Positions 35,273-46,743 of a stretch of DNA of 64,000 nucleotides are shown in pieces. Numbering within the stretch: the stretch's first letter is position 1; the number at the start of each line of letters is the position of its first letter. The notes under the pieces are model-generated. The model saw nothing but the letters and a program-made list of their open reading frames with translations, was not told the origin of the DNA and did not search any database. Both the position numbers and the translations under genes were made by a program. Source of the stretch: Amphiduros pacificus (Eukaryota; Annelida; Polychaeta; Phyllodocida; Hesionidae); the NCBI GenBank assembly GCA_949316495.1, contig OX439006.1:47012439-47076438 (forward strand), written 5' to 3'.

Positions 35273-38200
35273 GGAGACATGAATGCAATAAAACAAGACA
35301 TGCATGTCTTTTTTGAAGATGAAGTTAAGGATTCTAATCTCCCAGTTGAAACTCTGAACAATAAGTTCACAGATAAGCTTATGGAGTCCATCAATAAACA
35401 CATTCCTATTAAGAAAATAACTGGTAGATGGGATGTGCCATGGATGACAAAGGAAATCAAGAAACAAAGACTATACAACAAGACTGAAAAAATTAAGAAA
35501 ATTCAGAAACCTTAGGAAACACATAAAACATATGATAATAATAATAATAAAATTTGTATAGCGCTGATACCAGACAAGTCTGTTCATAGCGCTGAGCTCA
35601 GGACATGCATCCTGAAAAGATGAGTTTTCAGCCTACTCTTAAACGAGGAGACTGAAGTACTTGTCCTAATATTAGTAGGCAAGGAATTCCACAGCCTTGG
35701 ACCCACAGATGAGAAGGCCCTGTCACCTACTGTCCTTAGCCTAGTATTAGGTACTTGTAGGTGGGTGCCATCATTGGATCTTAGACAGCGTTCACCTTCT
35801 TTAATCAGGATTAGTACCGCAAGTAAGGCGGAGCCTTCCCATTAAGGGCTTTCCAGGTTAATAGAAGAATTTTAAAATCAATTCTTGCATGAACAGGAAG
35901 CCAGTGCAGTTCCTGTAATTTTCCTGAAATGTGATCAAATTTCCTGATTTTTCCTACTACCCGTGCTGCAGAGTTTTGGAGGTATTGCAGTTTCCTGATG
36001 TCAGTTTTAGGAAGACCTGCTAGGAGACCATTACCATAGTCAAGGGTAGATGTAACAAAAGCATGGGTAAGTGTTACCGCGGTCTTCTCGTCCAGACAAT
36101 GTCTGATGGCCGCCAAGTTCCTAATGTGATAATAGCCTTTCTGACACATTTTCTTGATCTGGGCCTTCATGTCCATGTTGGAATCAAATGTGACACCAAG
36201 GTCAACCACTGACTGACTAGGAGCAATATCAGAGTCACCCACTTTGATTGTGGTTGGGAAACTGCTATGGGTGGTCGTACTGTACCTGTCAGTACATATG
36301 AGCATTTCAGTTTTTCCATCATTTATCTTCATCTTATTCGATATGAGGAAATTTCTGACCTCGCTGACACATTCTTCCAGTTTGTGTCTGCTCATGTCCA
36401 CATGATGGGGAGAAGCGTGGTCAACAGGGATGTAGATCTGAGTATCATCTGCATAAATATGATAGCTCAGACCATATTTGGCAAGTATATCAGATAGGGG
36501 TGTCATATAGATGGTGAACAGTATAGGACCTAGGACTGAGCCTTGGGGTACCCCATATTTTAAGGATTTGAGACGGGATCTATGGATCCCCACCTTAACA
36601 CATTGCTTCCTGTCCATTAGGTATGACTGAATCCAGGAGAGTGCATGACCTTTGACGTTGCATCTATCCCTCAGTCTGTCCAAAAGGATTTGATGGTCAA
36701 TAGTGTCAAAGGCAGCGGAAAGGTCTAGCAACAGCAAGATAACTGACTTTCTACTGTCTAGAGCACCCAAGATATCATTTTGCACTTTTAACAAAGCGGT
36801 TTCAGTGCTGTGATATTCTTTGTAGGCTGATTGAAACTTGTCAGTAAGACCATTCCTTACAAGAAGGGGGACTAGTTGGTCTGCAACCGCCCTCTCAGTT
36901 AGTTTAGAGACAAATGTTAGGTTGGAAACAGGCCTATAATTTTTTTCAACCAGTTCTAGACCAAGTTTCTTCAGCAGGGGTGTTATGATGGCTATTTTCA
37001 TATTTTCCGATACTGCTGATTCCATCAGTGATTTATTTATGATGGAAGTAATTATTGGTAGGAGGTCATCCAAGAGGTCAAGTAAGAGCCAGGTTGGAAT
37101 TGGATCCAGCTCACATGACTTCTTTGCAGACCTTTTGACCAATTTCCGTACGTCGTCAATGGTTAAGGGTGTGAACCTTTCCAGACATGTAGTACTATTG
37201 TTCCCAGTGTCGCCTGGTGGCGAGGTTTGGCAGGATGGAGCATTATCAATGTCCAGTCAGATTCTCTCTATTTTTTCAAGAAAGAATGTGTTAAACTTCT
37301 CAGCTTGAGTGATCTCGCAGTCAGATTGAGGCATAGGTGTGTCTGATTGAGCAGATTTAAGCATTGAGTTGTATTTGTTCCTTTGAGAGTTATACAGCTC
37401 CTTGTCAATGTGAGAGCCAGTCTTGCTCATTTTTCTCTCAAGCCTCCTCTTGAGAGATCTTTCCAGCTTTAATTGGTCACTCATCCAGGGAACTGATTTA
37501 CGATGAGTGACCTTGGCAACCTTGATAGGAGCATGTTTATCCATGAGTGCTGTGAGTTCCCTGTCATAGTAATTTACCATGTCGTTCAAGGATAAGTGTT
37601 CCCATGTTGTGTCTCTACCAGTTAGGGATTTGATGTCCCTCCTTAGGGACTCAAGATCTAATCCCTTGAAATTCCTGTATTTGATAGATTTTTTGGGGGG
37701 TTTTGGAGGTGAAATATCAAGGTATAACTTGATCATTTTATGATCAGATAAGTATTCATCCACCAGGTGGCTCTTCAGAAATTTGTTACCCTTGAAGGTA
37801 ATGATTAGATCAAGGGTGTTCCCTAATCTATGGGTTGGTTCCTGAATCCATTGTGTTAGATCAAAGGTAGATAGGATATCATTAAACTTAATGACATCAG
37901 GTTTTAAGGGGAGGTTGACATGGAAGTTGTAGTCACCAAGGAAAATGACCTCATGACTAAATGAACCATAGTGTGCAACCAACTGGGTGAACTCATCATA
38001 AAACTCAGAGTAGGTATATCTATTCCGATTAGATGGTTCAGGTCTATATATCACCACAAACGTTATCTTTTTTCCCTTTAGTGTGATGGATGACTCCATG
38101 AGCTCCATGGTGGTGACCACTGGTTGGTTGGCCCTATTGGTTGTGAAAGGGAGTTCAGATTTGTATAAAATTCCTAATCAATAGTTGAGAGAATCCCACA

Positions 38201-39690
38201 ATGAATATGTCCTTGGGCTACTCGATTTACCCGACATTGAATTCAGTAGACCATCAATGGGAAAAAGGTTCTGGAACTATATTAGATCCAGGCGCAAAGA
38301 TACTGTTGGTGTACCAACACAAACAGAAAATGGCATTGAAGTGAAAGACAGTAAAGGCAAGGCAGAAGTTCTTTCACGTCAGTACAAATCTGTTTTTTCT
38401 ACTGCAAACATGGAAAATATTCCTGACAAAGGTGATCCAAAAAAGCCAAAGGCCCGGATCAAATACCCCCAAGAGTCTTGAAAGAATGTTCACATGAAAT
38501 AGCTCCAATCCTCCAAAAATATTCCAAGACTCACTCAACAAAGGAGAAGTCCCAAGGCCACTCGTGTGAAACTCAGTTAATCACAACCTTACAGGATATA
38601 CTCAAGGCTAGAAATGATGGTCAAATTGTTGACATGCTCATTCTCGACTTTAGTAAAGCCTTTGACACAATCTGCCAAGAACGGCTGAATCACAAGCTCG
38701 AGCATTACGGAATCTCAGGGCAGGTCAAACTGGCTTACAAACCGTGAACAGATGGTAGTTATTGACGGTGATGAATCTGACCCTGTCCCTATTAAATCTG
38801 GAGTGCCTCAGGGTACAGTACTTAGACCATTACTATTTCTACTCTACATTAATGACATTGGAGAGAGGCTAAAATATTTAAACATAAGGCTCTTTGCTGA
38901 TGAAAGCCTCCTATATAGAATAGTTGAAAATGACGATGATGCAGCAAAACTGCAAGAAAACCCGGAGGAATAGTCAAGTGAGTGGCAAATGGACTTCAAT
39001 GCTCAGAAATGCTACACCCTGAGCAGCAAGAAAAAAGCCAAGCTCTTGACACAAGAAAATATACATTAAATGGTCACAACTTGCAACATGTTGAACATCA
39101 TTCCTACCTGGGAGTTGAGCTCCAAACAAATATGAAATGGCATGAACATATCAACAACATTGTCTGTAAAGCAAATCAAGTACTGGGATTTGTAAGAAGA
39201 AATTTCAATATCTGCCCAGGAAATATCAAAGAGGCTGCCTACAATACACCTGTAGAGAGAAACAGACACTGTAACAAAAATCCTGGAAGACCTAAAATGG
39301 GATTCACTAGCAGGGAGAAGAAGGACACAGAGGCTGGTTTTATTGTAGGCTATACATGGTGAAATAACTTTGAAACTTCCAGAACATGTCAAAATCAAAT
39401 CAGCTCCTACATGGAAATCACTATATCAAAATTGCGACAAGCTGTGACCCTTATAAATACAGCTATTTTCCAAGGACAGTGACTGACTGGAATAATCATC
39501 CCCCTCAATTAACTACATTGGAATCAGGTAGCTTGGCATCCTTCAGGAACTCCCTTACCAGAGTATAAAGGTTGGCAACAGGCAACTGGTGTGTACCAGC
39601 TGCACCCCTTAGTGCGACCGTGCTCTCTTGGCGGGATGCCAATTGGTTTTGCCGAGTAAACTTATAGATGTAGATGTAGATATAGTCTCA
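35273..39690 (+). mobile_element. Jockey-like LINE, truncated and split by another LINE
   Basis: Plus-strand pieces: 35279-35515 (NKHIPIKKITGRWDVPW linker before RT), then after the inserted LINE 38185-38481, 38478-38747 (LDFSKAFDTICQERL), 38752-38973 (SGVPQGTVLRPLLFLLYIND, catalytic LFADESLLY) and 38982-39362 (HSYLGVELQTNMKWHEHIN). The catalytic pair reads ADE instead of ADD, and at least three frame breaks exist. The 3' end has the GATGCCAATTGGTTTTG and TAGATGTAGATGTAGAT tail near 39690. No endonuclease is present. Confidence 0.8.
35534..38170 (-). mobile_element. CR1/L2-type LINE, 5'-truncated, inside the jockey-like LINE
   Basis: Minus-strand frames 38120-37257 (287 codons, endonuclease: LGDYNFHVNLPLKPD, YLSDHKMIKL) and 37142-35811 (443 codons, RT: KKNYRPVSNLT-like, LLDLSAAFDTIDH, YGVPQGSVLGPILF, YHIYADDTQIY) belong to one ORF2 broken between them. 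A further break near 35811 separates the C-terminus. The 3' end has the GCGCT hairpin and ATT-type microsatellite like the 17518 LINE. It is a related but distinct family, and older. Confidence 0.85.
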
Positions 39691-40568
39691 AGTTGATCAA
39701 TCCCATACAGCTCCAGCTGGGGTTATCCTAGGAGTATCTACATGTATACATACCATCTACTTGATGCAAAGATTCCATTGTGCTCTGGTAATATCAAAGC
39801 ATTAAAGCTTGTGACAACATACAGCAAGTGATCATTCAAATACAACTTAATTGAAATGGTGTGGTACAGGAAATAATAGATTAAATTATTGAGATTTATC
39901 TTAAATACTTACTAAATTTGCTTCTTTGGCATCCATGTTTTCAGCTAATGAAATATGTGTCAAATGAAACAAAATAAACTAGTGAACCATGTGTTATATG
40001 TTGTACACTTCTCTGCCCCACAATTTAATGGCATGCATGTCCATTATGCTGAATGCATGAACCTGCTAATTGATAGATCTATATACGATCTCATAACCTG
40101 AATTTATTTTGGGATAGTAAAGTGCTTAATATGTCTTTAAAGTAAACTAACAATCCAAGAAAAAGGGATGCTCAGACTTGGAGTAAGCCCATATTCTAAG
40201 ATCAAGTCCCTCTCAGTGATAAACAATGATGATTGTATTCTATAAGCATCTGATAAGTGAGGACCCATAGCGGAGTTACCAAATCATGACACCCCAGTTA
40301 CCGAATCTTTAGACATACACTGATCATAGTTACCGAATCTCAAGACAAAATAACATGGCCCAAATCAGACATTTAAGCCATTGTCCTGCCTACCTTTTAT
40401 ATGAGATATTATTATATTGCTTTTATCTCTAACAAGGAACACAGACCAGTGACACAGTATGCAATATACCCCTCAAAACAAGCTGCTGAGATTTATCACC
40501 TGGTACAGGGTCTGCCATTTTGATTCGGTAACTGCAGTTACCGAATCCAGTATCCCCCCAGTGTAAAT

Positions 40569-40799
40569 GAGTCAAACAGAGGGAGATGATCACATAATAA
40601 ATCAGTTGGTGTGAACAGATTTCACAATCCTTTTGCCTTTTTGATATAAAAGACTAAAAAGAAAAGCCTTGTACCGACACTAATCTGTTATACTACAGAT
40701 GGCGAGACGATTACATTTAAAAGTAAATATTCCATCTGGCAGGAAAAGCGGGAGCTCGATCCTGCCTGTTATATTCATCCAATACAATCTCTTAAAGTT
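40569..40799. other. Gene 2 intron 1, unassigned spacer
   Basis: A short spacer between the TIR element and SINE copy 3. No feature was seen. Confidence 0.4.
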
Positions 40800-40811
40800 T
40801 CATACATACAA

Positions 40812-41103
40812 GGGCCACGGGCCGTGGCGTAGTTGGTTAGAGTGCCAGCTGATTAGCACCAGTTCCTCTGTGGTGATCCAAAGGTTGTGGGTTCGATCCC
40901 CGGCCGTGCTGAGATTGAACTCACAATACAATTTCCCATATGAGCTGAGGCCCGTGCCTAAAGGGTTAACCTGTTGTCCTTGTAAATCTGTGACTGGGTG
41001 GGTTGTCAATTCAGTGAGGCAGCACTATATCTGCTACAAGTAGGTCTCATCACGAAATGACTGAAATAATGTTGAAAGTGATGTAAAACCCCAAACAAAC
41101 AAA
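40812..41103 (+). mobile_element. tRNA-derived SINE, copy 3
   Basis: Begins GGCCACGGGCCGTGGCGTAG, has a B box variant GGTTCGATCCC, and ends CCCCAAACAAACAAA. The 12-bp target duplication TCATACATACAA is at 40800-40811 and 41104-41115. Confidence 0.92.
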
Positions 41104-41609
41104 TCATACATACAAAATGTAAGTGTAATTTCAAAATATAACCCCAATAAGTTGCTCTCATCATAATGGTACACATAAAAATGATAATAAACTCTCAAAA
41201 GTATGTGAAAATGTGCCAAATTTGCAATAGAATAAAATCAATTGACAAGAAATGTATTATTTTGTGACACAAGTCGATTACCTCATTGAAAAGCTGATAT
41301 TTCTCTGCAAATCCTTATATATTTTATTTTTTTCTTCAATAAGAGGAAGGTGCTAAAATTATTGCTTAAATAAGTATATAAATTGGTGAATTCTTTCTAT
41401 TTTGGTGCCATTTATAATGGGTGAAAGTGACACAATGTACTGCAAAGGGAAGTTTTGTACTGCTCATTTCATGTTCAACATCTCCCATTTCTAGAGATGT
41501 TATTTTCCCATATAGATTTTGATTCCAGTTATGTTCTTTCCAAGTTAAGGTTTTCTATTGATGGAATTCATGATAAATATGCTTTCAACAAATACTCAAA
41601 ATACTATAA

Positions 41610-41760
41610 CAAAACATACCGAGTCGGGGAAGCTGGGTGAGCATATTCAGTGAGTTGGTGATGGCGGAAGGATACCCTGAGCCGAAGGCGAAGGGTATCC
41701 GTCCGCCATCACCAACGAACTGAATGCGCTCACACAGCTGACCCGACGAGGCATGTTTTG
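41610..41760. repeat. Long fold-back hairpin
   Basis: Two 68-nt arms (41610-41677 and 41693-41760) are about 82 % complementary around a 15-nt loop containing GCCGAAGGCGAA. The arm core is GTTGGTGATGGCGGA, followed by GGATACCC. It is GC-richer than its surroundings. No transposase and no clear target duplication were seen. It may be a fold-back or MITE-like element. Confidence 0.8.
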
Positions 41761-41989
41761 TTTTTATACCTCAGACAACTACTGTATTTTTAAAAAAACG
41801 ATACATGAAACAAGATATTTATCATTAAAAACGTTTTGTTATAATTGTAAACAAAGTGCATGAATATACCACCTCATTTGACCCCGTCACGTGACCCGAA
41901 AATAGTGCGTACAGCCATAGACTGGTTGCCACCCTCTGTGTATACACGATGTTCTTGACACTCTGTGGGAGACCAGTCTAAAGATGGCC

Positions 41990-42419
41990 TGTTATAGTAT
42001 ATTTTAACTATAACTTATATATTTTAATTACATCTTTATATTAATCATTATTTTAATGTAAACATATAGTGAACTCCAGTACTTCTGTTATTCTCTTGTA
42101 TAACCATCTTTCATAACAGTACACGTGGCGTGATGGTCAATATTCTATATCTGATAATAACAAGTCATGAACTCTGAGATGGACAATGTTCTTTAACTGA
42201 GAATAACCAATCCAAATGGAATCACGTGAAAGACACTCATGGTCATCTGACAAATATCATTCAAAGGTCGTACCCACACATCACGCCACCATTCAGGTTA
42301 TCTAACTGGAGTTCCTATATAAACCCCTGTATGCTCAATAAATGGGATCAGAATCAAGATCTACATCTGAAAATCACAACGAGCGGTGTTTGGTTGTTCT
42401 TCCTAATCTCCAGCGTACA
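41990..42419 (+). mobile_element. Solo LTR (fossil), probably Gypsy-type
   Basis: The 430-bp block begins TGTTATAGT and ends GCGTACA. A 4-bp target duplication, GGCC, is at 41986-41989 and 42420-42423. It contains a TATATAAA box (42316-42323) and an AATAAA signal (42337-42342) in the order expected of a plus-strand LTR. No internal retroelement sequence remains, as after LTR-LTR recombination. The 4-bp duplication suits Gypsy or related families. Confidence 0.7.
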
Positions 42420-42423
42420 GGCC

Positions 42424-43339
42424 GACGCAAAATAGTTTGCAGCTAATCAATACGTTACGAATACTCGGCATGCTCATATTCATTGGAAATCTCGTCAATA
42501 CGCGCATCACTGAGGTATAATGATCCAGGTCTACTACACAAATTATGCCTCAGTGACACTTGCACCGGCTGCCAGCCGGGAAGTAAACGTCAGCCGGTCT
42601 CACAGGGTCCCGGGCGCGTTGCCGGGGAGTTTATCAGCGATAATCAGATATATTCTGTAGCTGTGGTCACATTATTCACTAGCCGGTCTACTAACCGACT
42701 CCATTTAGTGGCAGATAAATCTGTGCGATCCAGTAGAGCTGGTTGAGGGCAGAGGCCATTTTGCTCAATCTAACAGGAATTCTTGTTAGAATTGGTGATG
42801 TCATTTTTTCTAAACTTGGCCAGTTGAATACTATATCTTTATACTATTAATTTAAAATACTAAAACCTATAAAAACCTATTATGACAAACCCTTTGAGTA
42901 AAGTGGATATATAAAAACAAAATTGGATGCCCCAGCATGCCCTAAAGGGATTCCACCAGTCTTTTAATAGTCTAGCCATACAGGAGAGGGTTTCCATCGA
43001 TATATTAATAGATTAACCAATCAGGAAATTCATTGGAATAAACCAATCGCAGGGGCTCTTATATAACAAACCTTAGGCCCTGAAGCTCCCATCTGGACTT
43101 GGCCTGATCATGCTGATTGGAGGTTGGTAAGCTCTAATTATTCAGGGGTGCTGCACGGCAAGAGCCAGATTAGATGTCACAGACGTCTGAAGGATTATTA
43201 ACTACAGTTGGGGTACCAGTCATTCTGTGTCCCACAGGATATCCTAAAGACGTCTATATGATATTGTAGGGAGCCCCTAGGATCATCTGACGATGGCCTG
43301 TGAACACTTGAAATAAACAAGAAAAATTGGTGCTCCACA
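42424..43339. other. Gene 2 intron 1, GC-richer spacer
   Basis: Moderately GC-rich sequence with one short plus-strand frame (42483-42746) that I do not recognise. No splice-consistent exon of the MAM family was found here. Confidence 0.35.
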
Positions 43340-43455
43340 TGTAACACGGATGGGAAAAAAATAACAAACAAAACAAAAATTCCAATAAACAAAACAAAAA
43401 TTCTGATAAACAAAACAAAAATTACAACAAACAAAACAAAAATTTAAATAAACAA
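43340..43455. repeat. Tandem repeat, AAACAAAACAAAAATT units
   Basis: About five units of 22 bp with the core AAACAAAACAAAAATT lie just before the TIR element at 43641. Confidence 0.85.
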
Positions 43456-43640
43456 CAAATGTATTCATACGCCGGGACGCATGTGCAAAATGGAATCAAT
43501 CGCATGCATACATGCACACGACGAACACACCACAGTGGCGTCAGTTGCTTCAACAATAATGACCAGAGAAAAAAACGAATTACAACCCACAGGATATGAC
43601 TACGTATTTCCCATGATCGTACCGATCACAGAATAACACA

Positions 43641-45926
43641 CCCAGCAAACAATTATACGTTTTTAATACGTCTTGAAAACGTTTTGATTTGGTTTACAAA
43701 ACGTTTTGACAAAACGTCTTGAAAACGTAATTGTGTAGACACTTCAAAACGTTTTCAAAACGTTTTGGCAAAACCTCTTGAAAACGTTTGGACAAAACCT
43801 CTAGGAAACGTTTTGACAAAACCTCTTGGAAACGTTTTGACAAAACCTCTTGGAAACGTTTTGACAAAACCTCTTGGAAACGTTTTTAACAAAACCTCTT
43901 GGAAACGTTTTTAACAAAACCTCTTGGAAACGTTTTTGACAAATCCTCTTGGAAACGTTTTGATAGGACCTTCCTAAGATATTCATTAAACCTTTCTGAG
44001 ACCTTCCTACAACCTTTTTGAGAATTTCCCACAAGTCATAACAATATATTTTCATCTTACCTCTAAATTTGTAGAAAAAAACATAGAAAAAAAAAATATT
44101 TTCTTTTTTTTTTAAATATTTATTAACATCATTTTAGTTTCTAACTCAATGTTACAATGTATTTCTACATATATCTGATAATTGTTGAAAATGTCCATGA
44201 TTTCTGATAGTGTGAAGTTTTTGAGGAGTCCTCTTCAGATGAGTCCAGACATGAGGAAGCTGGTGTGCTGGGAGCAGACCCTCTCTTTGCTGCACCTTTC
44301 TGAAACAGAAATAACATTTTTTAAAGATTCAATCTCAAACTTTTGATACCACAAGAAATACTCCTTTAAATATTTAACATACAATATTCACCAAACAACC
44401 CCCCCCCCCCCCCCCCACAAAAAAGCTGATTTTGTACAGATATTCTAAAATATCCTACCTGATATTTTGCCCCCCCAACTTGGTTCAAGTTTGGGGCATT
44501 CTTCATTGTTCTTAGGCTTTGCCCCAAATGGTATCATATTGTCCTTCATGTAGTTTCAGATAAATCCTTCGACATGCTCCTGCAATTATTAAATTCACAG
44601 ATTTAAAACCTCTTCATAAACAATACAAACATATCATTTAAGACATAAGATATGAATATAAAAAAAATAAATTACACAATCTGAAAACATGTGGTTTAAG
44701 TATAAATTAAGTCAAATTCGGTGACTCGATTAAGTCATAAACTTTTAGAGACAGATGTATAATGATAAAAAAATAATAGAGCCCAGAATTCTTTAATTGT
44801 GCCAAACATTGTATGCGAGGATATGCATAGATTTGTGAATTGGTTTTTCCCATATTTATCACACTTCACAGAAGCTTGAGTGCATGTTGGGGTTGCAGGC
44901 CAGTACAGAAATAGCCACATGTGGGCCAACAGCTTCTTGGCCTAACTGGGGTCATACAAGATGCAACCCTCCCTTATGTAATTGGGTCAATTGACTAAGC
45001 CAAATTAGATGCACATGTGAAAGATAAATACTCAACGTCTTAACTCAGCATTTAAATATATATTCATGAATGTTCATGCTATAAGTCTCACAATAATTAA
45101 CACACTCATGTACATACCTTAATTCCCGAATTGTAGCTCTAAAACAAAGATGTGGCCTTGAGTCGATGTTTGCTGTTGGAGAACCAAGTCTTCACTTTTC
45201 AAATTTGAGTGGTGACAGAGTCAGCATTACATACACTTATAATTCAAACATTCTGTATTGGGAGTTATTTCTTACACAGGTGTATGTATATTACCTGACC
45301 TGAATGGTATAATTATTAATCATAACATCATGTAAAATAATGGCAAATTTAGTAGTGTTAACTTAATTTTCTAATTCTAATATGCAGTAAGAATACGAAA
45401 ATAATATTTGCAGGGGTGTGGAGTAGGACTCCATCTCATGGAGGTGGAGGGGCTATTAATAATCAATTAACCCAGTCATGTGTACATTGGTTTGAAATAA
45501 CTGTCAAATGGACAACTTTGTAAGTTGTTGGAAGGATTCAGTATAAAATATGAAAATATTACATCAAGGTCAAACATTGTTGTCATGTTTTCTTAACATT
45601 ACCTGCATGTGTTATTCTTAAAACAATAAAAATTGTGATTATGACCTCAGCAAATAACACCAAACATTCAGTTAAACTATTTCATGCCAGTTTCATAATG
45701 TCACTTTCCATAATTAGTGTCCAACATTATTAAAATATTTACCAACCATAATTTCTGAAGCTAAGCCAAACCAAGACCAAATCAAAACGTTTTGTATATG
45801 TTTTATCACGACGTTTCCAAGATGTTTTTGAAAAAACGTTTTCAAAACGTTTACAAGACGTATTTTATAGCCTAGCCAAACCAAGACCAAACCAAAACGT
45901 TTTGTAGACGTCTTGTGTTTGCTGGG
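43641..45926. mobile_element. TIR element with CCCAGCAAAC ends and AAACGTTTT repeats
   Basis: The left end starts CCCAGCAAACAATTATACG and the right end finishes TCTTGTGTTTGCTGGG, inverted to the left. Similarity continues inward through ACGTCTTGAAAACG / ACGTCTACAAAACG. Near the left end a 24-25-bp minisatellite (CTCTTGGAAACG, then TTTTGACAAAAC) runs about 43760-43975; the right end has two copies of a CCAAACCAAGACCAAA block. A CA dinucleotide flanks both sides, but a target duplication is not certain. The interior (44000-45750) shows no transposase. It is probably non-autonomous; superfamily not determined. Confidence 0.7.
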
Positions 45927-46272
45927 CAGATAGTTCCTATTTTTGACAATGATTGCCTGTCGGCAACAGGAACCATCCGTGTTGCAAAAACAATCCTATT
46001 TGCACCATACAATGCCACCAGCAGCCCTAAGATAATCTTTTGCATGCGGGACATTCAAGATGATGTTTGGTGAAAAGACATCGGGAAAACGCCGGCAACT
46101 TTTATGTTGCAGATAAAATTTCCCGATGACCTGTACGATTTCTTAAAACTGCCTAATTGTGGCCGATGGTCTACCGGTGCCCTGACGGCAATCTGAACTG
46201 CTGGCAGATTTTGTAAAAAATACCCATCGGCTGGGCATCTTAACTGAAATCAGCACAAATGATCTGTGTGAT

Positions 46273-46554
46273 AGGTCCTGGGCCGCAGCACAGTTGGTCA
46301 GAGCGACAGCTTATTAGCACCAGTTCCCCTGTGGTTATCTAAAGGTCGTGCCGAGATTGAATTTATGATACAATGTCACACATGAGCTGAGGCCTGTGCC
46401 AAAGGGTTGATCCGTTGTCCCTGTAAATCTGTGACCGGGTGGGTAGTCATGTCAAGGACCTGCGACATGACAGTTCAGCCTTATATCTGCTACAAGTAGG
46501 TCTCACCATGAAATGACTGAAATAATGTTGAAAGTGATGTAAAGCCCCAAAAAT
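46273..46554 (+). mobile_element. tRNA-derived SINE, copy 4 (degraded)
   Basis: Same family, with a small deletion that removes the B box region. The 11-bp target duplication ATCTGTGTGAT is at 46262-46272 and 46555-46565. Confidence 0.88.
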
Positions 46555-46743
46555 ATCTGTGTGATGTTTGATACCTTGTTGATGAACTTGTTTTCCTTGT
46601 GAAGTCACCTGTATATTATCAAAATCCTGATGCCTCACTTTCTCCATTTGATAAACATCTATCTAGGCCGTATGTGCCCGGAGATCATGATGGAATGTAA
46701 TTACATCAGATCAAATTTTGGTAAAATGTCTCCTCTATTTCAG

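Larger units (their letters stand above)
34229..40563. mobile_element. TIR DNA transposon (CACTGGGGGG ends) carrying nested LINEs
   Basis: The ends are inverted copies for about 87 bp (34229-34315 and 40477-40563), nearly identical, starting CACTGGGGGGATACTGG and then a 26-bp perfect palindrome built from GATTCGGTAACTG. More GATTCGGTAACTG copies lie just inside each end (34452-34540; 40275-40345). A 5-bp target duplication, TAAAT, flanks it (34224-34228, 40564-40568). Subterminal repeats are typical of CACTA-like elements, while a 5-bp duplication fits Transib better; the superfamily is open. No transposase was recognised, so it is probably non-autonomous. Confidence 0.8.

Noticed and set aside
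42065-42323. MITE with GAACTCCAGT inverted ends
   Set aside because: The short inverted repeats fall inside a better-supported solo LTR (41990-42419) with its own target duplication.
43801-44055. Repetitive 'KRFCQNVS' protein
   Set aside because: A product of the 24-bp minisatellite in a transposon end.
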